11,532 nucleotides of DNA. Source: an uncultured Clostridium sp. Its GTDB lineage: Bacteria > Bacillota > Clostridia > TANB77 > CAG-508. Under the pieces are notes generated by a model that saw only the letters and a program-made list of their open reading frames with translations, did not search any database and was not told where the DNA came from. The translations under genes were made by a program, and so were the position numbers. Positions 6,727-11,532 of the stretch are shown here, piece after piece; position 1 is the stretch's first letter, and each line of letters starts with the position of its first letter. The stretch spans positions 1 to 11,532 of the forward strand of contig USDF01000044.1 in assembly GCA_900553405.1 (NCBI GenBank). The letters run 5' to 3'.

Positions 6727-6835
6727 ATTACAAACAAAAATTAATATAGCAAAAAATATGAAAAATAAAAAAATAGATATAAATATAATTGTAGAAGTAA
6801 CAGGCTTAACAAAAGAAGAAATAGAAAAAATATAG
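6722..6835 (+). pseudogene. frame-shifted C-terminal tail of the Rpn gene
   Basis: Read in the +1 frame from 6722, this encodes GELQTKINIAKNMK... ending TGLTKEEIEKI and a TAG at 6833-6835, 37 residues in all. Dropping the C at 6721 would join it as EGRKEGELQ to the upstream frame. Rpn proteins normally end in a helical EGxxEGxxxGxxxxxxEIAKNMK...ITGLSxEEI tail, so this is the displaced native end. There is no obvious slippery heptamer, which favours a mutation or a sequence error over programmed frameshifting. Confidence 0.75.
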
Positions 6836-6862
6836 AAGAAACTGTAAAATTCACAAAAAATA

Positions 6863-6890
6863 TTGACGAAATCCAAAAAAGTAGTATAAT
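6863..6890 (+). promoter_or_regulatory. promoter of the thrS T-box transcript
   Basis: TTGACG (6863-6868) and a perfect TATAAT (6885-6890) are 16 bases apart. Transcription would begin near 6897, about 20 bases before the first helix of the T-box. Confidence 0.8.
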
Positions 6891-6916
6891 AGAAATATAG
6901 TAAAAATAAAAACAAA

Positions 6917-7137
6917 AATGAGACAAAGTAAAATTAAGGTTGCTTAAAGAGAATACTTGTCACCGGCTGAAAGCAAGTAAAAGTAAACAAATTTGAAAAA
7001 CTACCTCATTAGTTGCTAGTAAAAAGCTAGACGTATTTACCTGCGTTAAAGGAATAAATTAAGTAAAAAATAGGATGGAACCGTGTAAAAAGCACTCCTA
7101 GGTATATGTAAAAGTATATCTAGAGAGTGCATTTTTT
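6917..7137 (+). promoter_or_regulatory. T-box riboswitch (threonine) upstream of thrS
   Basis: The base of Stem I is AATGAG (6917-6922) with CTCATT (7005-7010). An AGTA motif lies at 6927-6930, AGAGA at 6948-6952, the apical stem TACTTG/CAAGTA at 6954-6959/6974-6979, and GGCTG at 6965-6969. The specifier is best read as ACT (7000-7002), a Thr codon preceded by GAAAA and followed by the usual purine. ACC, also Thr, at 7003-7005 overlaps the base helix. The T-box proper is AGGATGGAACCGTG (7072-7085), whose AGGA pairs with TCCT just downstream in the antiterminator. Uncharged tRNA-Thr pairing here with its CCA end and anticodon would favour the antiterminator and allow thrS expression when threonine is short. 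Confidence 0.93.
7092..7137 (+). terminator. regulated terminator of the T-box leader
   Basis: GCACTC (7092-7097) pairs with GAGTGC (7125-7130), with further pairing of CTAG and GTATAT segments inside, followed by TTTTTT at 7132-7137. It competes with the antiterminator formed from 7072 onward. Confidence 0.9.
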
Positions 7138-7199
7138 GTACATTAAAAAATTGCAGACAAATAGAAAAACAAGGTTGCCAAAAAAAGGAGGAATATAAA

Positions 7200-8972
7200 A
7201 TGTTTAAAATTAAATTAGACGGAGGAAAAACAATGGAAGTAGAAGAAAGTATGTATTGGCATACAACAGCTCATATTTTAGCACAAGCTGTTAAAAGATT
7301 ATTTCCAAATTACAAATTAACAATAGGTCCAGCAATAGAAAATGGGTTCTATTATGATTTTGATGTAGAAAAACCATTTACAGAAGATGATATATCTGCA
7401 TTAGAAGAAGAAATGAAAAAAATAATTAAAGAAGATTTAAGTATTGAAAGATTCGAACTTCCAAGAGAAGAAGCTATTAAATTAATGGAAGAGAGAGAAG
7501 AACCATACAAAGTAGAATTAATTAAAGATTTACCAGAAGGAGAGGTAATTTCCTTCTATAAACAAGGTGAATTTGTTGACCTTTGCCGTGGTCCACATTT
7601 ACCTTCAACAGGAAAAGTAAAAGCAATAAAATTAACTTCAATGTCTTCAAGCTATTGGAGAGGAGATGCAAATAACCAAACATTACAAAGAGTTTATGGA
7701 ATTTCTTTCCCAAAGGCATCTGAACTTGAAGAATATTTAACAAAACTAGAAGAAGCAAAACAAAGAGACCATAGAAAATTAGGTAAAGAACTTGGAATAT
7801 TTATGACAAACGACTTAGTAGGAAAAGGATTACCAATGTATTTACCAAATGGATGCATGGTATGGGATTTATTAGAAAATTACATTAAAGGAAAAGAAAG
7901 AAAATTAGGTTATAAACATGTTTTAACTCCACCACTAGCAAGTGTAGATTTATATAAAACATCAGGACACTGGGATCATTATAAAGATAGTATGTTCCCT
8001 AAAATGGAAGTTGAAGGGGAAGAATTTGTTCTTCGTCCAATGAACTGCCCACATCATATGATGATATATGCAAACAGCATACATTCATATAAAGATTTAC
8101 CAATTAGAATTGGTGAAATTGCAAGAGATTGTAGATATGAAGCAAGTGGAACATTAAAAGGAATAGAAAGGGTTAGAACATTCTGTCAAAACGATGCTCA
8201 CTTATTTGTAACACCAGAACAAATAGAGTCTGAATTTAAAGCAGTTGTAGATTTAATTCTAGAAGTATACAAAGAATTAAATATAACAGATTATCATTTT
8301 GAGTTGTCATTAAGAGATCCAGCAGATAAAGTTAAATATCATCCAGATGACGAAATGTGGGATAATGCTGAAAATAAATTAAGACAAGTATTAAATGATA
8401 TAGGAATTGAATACGAAGAAAAAATAGGTGAAGCAGCATTCTATGGACCAAAACTAGATGTTCAAGTAAAACCAGCAGTTGGAAATGAATATACATTATC
8501 TACATGCCAATTAGACTTCTGTTTACCAGCTAAATTTAATTTAGCATATATAGATAAAGATGGAGCAAAGAAAACTCCAGTAGTTCTTCATAGAGCAATA
8601 TTAGGAAGTATAGACAGATTCATGGCTTACTATTTAGAAGAAACAAAAGGAGCTCTTCCAACTTGGCTTGCACCAGTTCAAGTAAAAATACTTCCAATTA
8701 CAGATAAACAATTAGAATACTGTAAAAAAGTAGAGCAAGAACTATTAGATAAAGATATAAGAGTTGAATTAGATGATAGACAAGAAAAAGTAGGATACAA
8801 AATTCGTGAGGCTCAAATGGAAAAAATTCCATACATGCTAATAGTTGGAAATAAGGAAATAGAAGCAAATGCAGTAGGAGTAAGGACAAGAAAAGAAGGA
8901 GATATTGGACAAATGAAACTAGAAGAATTTATTTCTAAAATTGAAGAAGAAATAAAGAAGTATAGCTTATAG
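7200..8972 (+). CDS. thrS: threonyl-tRNA synthetase lacking most of the TGS domain
   Basis: The enzyme attaches threonine to tRNA-Thr. The 590-residue product is about 50 residues shorter than the usual ~640. After MFKIKLDGGKTMEVEES it goes straight to the editing domain, so only the first strands of the N-terminal TGS domain remain. Editing residues are H21, H25 (HTTAH) and C129, H133 (CRGPH). The class II catalytic core has motif 2 (RDCRYEASG with R312, then ERVRTF) and motif 3 (GSIDRFMAYYLEE with R473). The zinc ligands that select threonine are C283 (MNCPHH), H334 (NDAH) and H464 (VVLHRA). The anticodon-binding domain spans ~490-590. AGGAGG at 7186-7191 fixes the start, and the T-box terminator 60 bases upstream leaves no room for a longer N-terminus. 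Expression is controlled by the threonine T-box. Confidence 0.97.
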   Translation: MFKIKLDGGKTMEVEESMYWHTTAHILAQAVKRLFPNYKLTIGPAIENGFYYDFDVEKPFTEDDISALEEEMKKIIKEDLSIERFELPREEAIKLMEEREEPYKVELIKDLPEGEVISFYKQGEFVDLCRGPHLPSTGKVKAIKLTSMSSSYWRGDANNQTLQRVYGISFPKASELEEYLTKLEEAKQRDHRKLGKELGIFMTNDLVGKGLPMYLPNGCMVWDLLENYIKGKERKLGYKHVLTPPLASVDLYKTSGHWDHYKDSMFPKMEVEGEEFVLRPMNCPHHMMIYANSIHSYKDLPIRIGEIARDCRYEASGTLKGIERVRTFCQNDAHLFVTPEQIESEFKAVVDLILEVYKELNITDYHFELSLRDPADKVKYHPDDEMWDNAENKLRQVLNDIGIEYEEKIGEAAFYGPKLDVQVKPAVGNEYTLSTCQLDFCLPAKFNLAYIDKDGAKKTPVVLHRAILGSIDRFMAYYLEETKGALPTWLAPVQVKILPITDKQLEYCKKVEQELLDKDIRVELDDRQEKVGYKIREAQMEKIPYMLIVGNKEIEANAVGVRTRKEGDIGQMKLEEFISKIEEEIKKYSL

Positions 8973-8995
8973 TGTACAGAATATAATAAAAATGC

Positions 8996-9024
8996 TTGAA
9001 ATATAATTAATATTGTGCTATATT
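8996..9024 (+). promoter_or_regulatory. promoter for the small gene at 9070
   Basis: TTGAAA (8996-9001) and TATATT (9019-9024) are 17 bases apart, 24 bases after the thrS stop. No terminator hairpin is seen between thrS and this site, so read-through from thrS is also possible. Confidence 0.6.
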
Positions 9025-9069
9025 ATATTTTAAATACTTTTTTGAGCTAAAAAAGGAGGGAAATTCAAA

Positions 9070-9360
9070 ATGACACGAGACAACATAACTATTGAAGCAT
9101 TAGCAAAGGAAGCAGAGCTATATGATCCAAGTGTGGCCAATCCTGGAGATTTATTAGAAGTTATAAATAAATTTCCAGAATTAAAAATACAGTTAGAAGA
9201 AAAAATAACTAATGAATTTTTGAAAAAAATTACTGAAGAAGGGAAATGTTATTTTGTAATAAATAACGTATCATACAAATATAAGATAAAAAGAGAAAAA
9301 GAAGTAAGACTGAGCTATTGTGGAAAAAGAAAAAAGCCATTAATATCAATTGATATATAA
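9070..9360 (+). CDS. small conserved-looking protein of unknown function
   Basis: I do not recognise this 96-residue protein. It is soluble in appearance, with no signal or membrane segment. The N-terminal half (7-60) is acidic and probably helical. The C-terminal half has short strands (CYFVINNVSYKYKIK, then VRLSYCGKRKKPLISIDI) and is strongly basic in the KIKREK and GKRKKP stretches, which could contact nucleic acid. It is likely a real gene. A strong AAAGGAGGG sits at 9053-9060 with proper spacing, its own promoter lies upstream (8996-9024), and a textbook terminator follows directly (9374-9401). Composition matches its neighbours. It lies between two translation-related genes, thrS and rqcP, but forms a separate transcription unit, so the context is weak evidence for function. 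Confidence 0.75.
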   Translation: MTRDNITIEALAKEAELYDPSVANPGDLLEVINKFPELKIQLEEKITNEFLKKITEEGKCYFVINNVSYKYKIKREKEVRLSYCGKRKKPLISIDI

Positions 9361-9373
9361 TTGGCTAAAGGGC

Positions 9374-9401
9374 AAAAAAGAGGTTGATTAACCTCTTTTT
9401 T
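9374..9401 (+). terminator. intrinsic terminator after the small gene at 9070
   Basis: A perfect 12-bp stem (9374-9385 with 9390-9401) around a GATT loop carries GAGGTT/AACCTC at its core. The A-rich outer 5' arm and T-rich 3' arm give the U tract, so it can also act on the opposite strand. Confidence 0.9.
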
Positions 9402-9482
9402 GTTATTTATTATAATGAATGTAAGAAATGTTGTTAAAAATAAATTTATATGATATATATTAATAAAGAAGGAGTGAAAAAA

Positions 9483-9719
9483 GTGAGATTAGATAAATTC
9501 TTAAAGGTATCAAGAGTAATAAAGAGAAGAACTATTGCAAATGAAGCAGCAGATGGAGGCAGAGTTATAGTTAATGGAAAAATTGTAAAACCAAGTTATG
9601 AGGTAAAAGTAGGAGATATTGTGGAAATAAAATTTGGAGATAAAGTTTCAAAATTTGAAATAATAAAAATACCTACAACTGTAGGAAAAGAAATTGGAGA
9701 ATTAATAAAAGTTTTATAA
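9483..9719 (+). CDS. rqcP: RqcP, S4-domain ribosome-associated quality control factor (YabO family)
   Basis: RqcP (Hsp15-like S4 RNA-binding protein) works with RqcH on stalled 50S-peptidyl-tRNA complexes, supporting alanine tailing of the stuck nascent chain. The 78-residue product begins (V/M)RLDKFLKVSRVIKRRT, the hallmark start of the family and of its S4 domain. ANEAADGGRVIVNG and VKVGDIVEIKFG (positions ~20-58) complete the fold. I place the start at the GTG at 9483, not the in-frame ATG at 9450. AAGGAG at 9469-9474 is correctly spaced for it and the family protein begins at this residue. A possible promoter is TTGTTA (9431-9436) with TATATA (9454-9459), although it gives a very short leader. 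In Bacillus yabO is followed by yabP, yabQ and divIC. Here no gene follows before the IS30 element. Confidence 0.92.
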   Translation: MRLDKFLKVSRVIKRRTIANEAADGGRVIVNGKIVKPSYEVKVGDIVEIKFGDKVSKFEIIKIPTTVGKEIGELIKVL

Positions 9720-9838
9720 AGAATATTACAATAAATATATAATAAAAAATAAGTTAAATGAAAGATTGTAAAAAAATGCAAGTTAAAAACGTGAAGTAAA
9801 AAACTAAATGCAATTCTGTAAAGTAAATGCAACTTGTA
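9720..9838. other. non-coding stretch with direct repeats after rqcP
   Basis: No gene or good ribosome binding site is seen. TAAATGCAA occurs twice, 19 bases apart (9805-9813 and 9824-9832), and ATGCAA a third time at 9776-9781. GCAAGTTAAAAA appears at 9778-9790 and again beyond the IS30 element at 11455-11466. Confidence 0.4.
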
Positions 9839-9892
9839 CGAAAAAAAGCAAGTTTTAAGCGATATATTTGCTTAAAAAACTTGCTTTTTTCG
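9839..9892. terminator. long bidirectional terminator-like hairpin
   Basis: The ~22-base arms at 9839-9860 and 9870-9892 are nearly perfect inverted repeats (CGAAAAAAAGCAAGTTTTAAGC and its partner, with small bulges) around a 9-base AT loop. A runs open one arm and T runs close the other, so either direction would give a hairpin with a U tract. It is 120 bases after rqcP and could insulate it from the convergent IS30 transposase. Confidence 0.7.
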
Positions 9893-9943
9893 CTATTTTT
9901 GTGTAAAATTAATATAGATTTCAAAAAAGTTTGCATGACTAAT

Positions 9944-9997
9944 AAAACAAAATTGCATTAAATTTTTTTAGTGTAAAAATAAGTGCCATTTTGTTTT
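9944..9997. repeat. inverted repeat beside the IS30 element
   Basis: AAAACAAAATTGCA (9944-9957) and TGCCATTTTGTTTT (9984-9997) are 14-base inverted repeats with one mismatch. The left arm is part of a 15-base direct repeat also found right of the element (11362-11376). The stretch 9893-10016 holds no gene. Confidence 0.5.
9946..9960 (+). repeat. left copy of a 15-base direct repeat flanking IS30
   Basis: AACAAAATTGCATTA here is identical to 11362-11376 on the other side of the transposase gene. It lies 56 bases outside the left candidate terminal repeat, whereas the right copy lies 8 bases outside, so it is not a simple target duplication of the element as drawn. Confidence 0.55.
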
Positions 9998-10016
9998 GCT
10001 TTTAGTTTTTCAATTA

Positions 10017-10034
10017 ATTATGCAAATGTTTTGG
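10017..10034 (+). repeat. left candidate terminal inverted repeat of IS30
   Basis: ATTATGCAAATGTTTTGG matches the reverse complement of 11336-11353 at 17 of 18 positions. It lies 35 bases beyond the transposase stop codon. A small GTTCAT/ATGAAC hairpin (10053-10069) lies between it and the gene. Confidence 0.7.
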
Positions 10035-10069
10035 ATTAAATTAATGTAGATTGTTCATTTTACATGAAC

Positions 10070-11317
10070 TTATTTTAGAAGACGGGGATTGGTTGTAACC
10101 TCGTCTTTTGCTATCTTTTGTATATTTAATTTTTGAGCAAGTTCTTCGCCGTATATGAAAGAAAATATTTCATAAGGCGTTTTGCCACCTAAATTTTCTC
10201 TTGGTGTGGAATTTATATGCGAAAACATTAAATTTATTTTTTCTTGTGTTAAATGATTCCAACTTTGACCATTTGGAAGTATTTCTCTAATAAAATTGTG
10301 ATTATTTTCTACATGCGGTTTCTGACTTGACTGCATTGGATCACAATAAAATATTTTTCCTCTTATTTCGCATGTATAAATATTTACCTCAAATTGTTGT
10401 GATTTTATAAATTCTGTTCCACGGTCTGTTAATAGCACTGAAAATAATTGTTCATACTCTTTATTTGATAATATTTCTTGAAAAGAATCCAAGCTTTTTG
10501 ACATTGAATCTGATGTTTTTTCTGTATGCAATATTCCAATCATGAATTCTGTGTTCTCAAATATAAATGTTTGAATATATGGACCTGTTTGATTGTTATA
10601 TACCGTATCCATCTCTGTTGTTGTTATATTTGGATTTTGCACTTTATATTCTAAATAATCTGTATAAGTTCTACCATTGTAATTGGTTGGTTCTTTTCGC
10701 TTTTTTAATTGTTTATTTGGAAGTCTCCTTCTGATTTTCCTTTTCAATGTAATATTTGTGACACCCCAATCTTTAAATAATCCCATTTCGATATAATTAT
10801 ATATTGTTTTTTCACAGAATTTTATTTCTGGATGGTTATTTAATATTGTATAAATTGATTGACCTTTCTTTATTAATGGACAAATAAGATGGGCTAATTC
10901 AATTAATTCAGATGTGTTTAAATTTACACCTTGTCTTGAATCTGTCAAAGTGTATTTATATTTCTTATGTGCTTCTTCTGCAAAATAAAAATATTTGTCA
11001 AGATTACAAGTTTTAAGTTTTGAACAATTATTGCAAACAGCAATGTTTCTATCTCTATCTTTGCAAGAAATTGGCTGAAATATTCGACATTTATTTGTAC
11101 AGACTTTGCAATTAACAAAGAATTTACAATTAAACAAATTTGATGATTTGTATATATTGTGTGGTTTCAAAATTTTATGACGATTAATTTCTCTTGCTAT
11201 TGTTGATTGTGTTTTATCTAATTCATTGGCTATTTCAAACTTTCTACGTCTTTGGTTTAACATTTCTTCAATTCTATTTCTTTGGCTCAATGTAAGCTGT
11301 TTTCCTTTTTCCATCAT
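10070..11317 (-). CDS. IS30-family DDE transposase
   Basis: The 415-residue protein moves the element by a DDE cut-and-join reaction. The N-terminus (LTLSQRNRIEEMLNQRRRKFEIANEL...IAREI, 8-44) is the IS30 helix-turn-helix that binds the terminal repeats. A second helical DNA-binding region spans ~132-180 (LIKKGQSIYTIL, KTIYNYIEMG). The catalytic residues are D237 (TEMDTV), D298 (LLTDRGTEF) and E337 (KPHVENNHNFIREILPNG), followed by the family C-terminus PRENLGGKTPYEIF. Residues 64-104 carry eight cysteines (64, 70, 73, 77, 85, 95, 98, 104), probably a zinc-binding insert found in Firmicutes IS30 subgroups. There is no frameshift or stop. A GGAGA site at 11324-11328 precedes the double Met start; the second Met is also possible. 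A -10-like TATAAT on the minus strand at 11373-11378 lies outside the inverted repeat. Confidence 0.95.
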   Translation of the reverse strand: MMEKGKQLTLSQRNRIEEMLNQRRRKFEIANELDKTQSTIAREINRHKILKPHNIYKSSNLFNCKFFVNCKVCTNKCRIFQPISCKDRDRNIAVCNNCSKLKTCNLDKYFYFAEEAHKKYKYTLTDSRQGVNLNTSELIELAHLICPLIKKGQSIYTILNNHPEIKFCEKTIYNYIEMGLFKDWGVTNITLKRKIRRRLPNKQLKKRKEPTNYNGRTYTDYLEYKVQNPNITTTEMDTVYNNQTGPYIQTFIFENTEFMIGILHTEKTSDSMSKSLDSFQEILSNKEYEQLFSVLLTDRGTEFIKSQQFEVNIYTCEIRGKIFYCDPMQSSQKPHVENNHNFIREILPNGQSWNHLTQEKINLMFSHINSTPRENLGGKTPYEIFSFIYGEELAQKLNIQKIAKDEVTTNPRLLK

Positions 11318-11335
11318 AATATTTCTCCATTTCTA

Positions 11336-11353
11336 CCAAAACATTTACATAAT
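11336..11353 (-). repeat. right candidate terminal inverted repeat of IS30
   Basis: On the minus strand ATTATGTAAATGTTTTGG, one base different from the left copy at 10017-10034. It lies 18 bases upstream of the transposase start codon. Confidence 0.7.
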
Positions 11354-11361
11354 ACAATTAT

Positions 11362-11376
11362 AACAAAATTGCATTA
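11362..11376 (+). repeat. right copy of the 15-base direct repeat flanking IS30
   Basis: AACAAAATTGCATTA, identical to 9946-9960. It overlaps the minus-strand TATAAT at 11373-11378 that could be the -10 of the transposase promoter. The remainder, 11377-11532, holds no gene. It contains an AACTTGC/GCAAGTT inverted pair (11427-11433, 11455-11461) and AT-rich sequence. Confidence 0.55.
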
Positions 11377-11532
11377 TATTGTACATTAAGACCAAATGTA
11401 AGACTTATTGCAATGCACGTTGTCGAAACTTGCTTTTACTTTTTCACTTATCTTGCAAGTTAAAAATATAAAATATAATATAAATGGTAAAATTAAATTA
11501 CCGGTTAGAGATAAAAAAGACACATAATTAAA

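Larger units (their letters stand above)
10017..11353 (-). mobile_element. IS30-family insertion sequence
   Basis: An apparently intact IS30-type transposase gene (10070-11317) lies between 18-base inverted repeats at 10017-10034 and 11336-11353 with one mismatch. The distance gives an element of at least 1337 bases, within the family range. The outer ends are not certain: partial similarity continues outward (TGCCATTTTGTT at 9984, and the complement of AACAAAATTGCA near 11362-11373), so the element could extend to about 9984-11373. No 2-3 base target duplication could be fixed without knowing the ends. Confidence 0.75.

Noticed and set aside
6029..6926. Leu/Phe-rich minus-strand open frames opposite the Rpn gene and thrS leader
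   Set aside because: Their membrane-like composition comes from reading AT-rich coding DNA backwards; no start signals and no family features.
9450..9482. ATG at 9450 as the rqcP start
   Set aside because: AAGGAG at 9469 is inside that reading and correctly placed for the GTG at 9483, which gives the family-typical RLDKFLK start.
9805..9832. TAAATGCAA repeats as a CRISPR-like or iteron array
   Set aside because: Only two full copies of nine bases with irregular spacing; no spacer structure and no cas or replication gene.
1194..11317. A DGR reverse transcriptase or accessory protein in the window
   Set aside because: None of the identified genes has reverse transcriptase motifs; the cassette must be elsewhere if it exists.

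Overview
The window is low-GC, AT-rich DNA from the Bacillota (Firmicutes), most likely an uncultured gut Clostridia-type lineage. The evidence is the AGGAGG ribosome binding sites, a T-box leader, RqcP, a pyrimidine-nucleoside phosphorylase of the Bacillus/Clostridium type, and A-ending codons (AGA for Arg, TTA for Leu). TGA acts as a stop, so the standard bacterial code applies. The taxonomic guess is inference from gene content only.

Layout. (1) Positions 1-939 hold the 3' part of a gene for a protein with a formylglycine-generating-enzyme/C-type-lectin-like fold. Its last ~170 bases differ sharply in GC and codon use from the rest of the gene and look like the variable region of a diversity-generating retroelement (DGR). 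A strong terminator follows. (2) On the minus strand, 1135-2511 holds a membrane-anchored HtrA protease with its own terminator. Two tandem TTTTCACA octamers sit in its upstream region, as at CssR-controlled htrA promoters. (3) From a good promoter at 2527, a plus-strand cluster encodes a pilin-like membrane protein, RNase HII (rnhB) and pyrimidine-nucleoside phosphorylase (pdp), ending at a hairpin shared with a convergent gene. (4) A minus-strand zinc-ribbon/HTH mini-protein follows. (5) Next come a ~380-base non-coding stretch with a long hairpin and an Rpn/PD-(D/E)XK transposase-like nuclease gene, whose C-terminal tail is in a shifted frame. (6) A promoter and threonine T-box leader control thrS, whose product lacks most of the N-terminal TGS domain. 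(7) A small unknown gene with its own promoter and terminator, then rqcP, an S4-domain ribosome quality control factor. (8) An IS30-family element on the minus strand has an apparently intact transposase, a pair of inverted repeats and an imperfect set of flanking repeats.

The housekeeping genes (rnhB, pdp, thrS, rqcP) serve RNA:DNA hybrid removal, nucleoside salvage, translation and ribosome rescue, and do not form one pathway. The accessory parts are the DGR-like target, the Rpn gene and the IS30 element. The most interesting candidate is the DGR-like variable region at 663-830. No reverse transcriptase or template repeat lies in this window, so it would have to be diversified from elsewhere in the genome.
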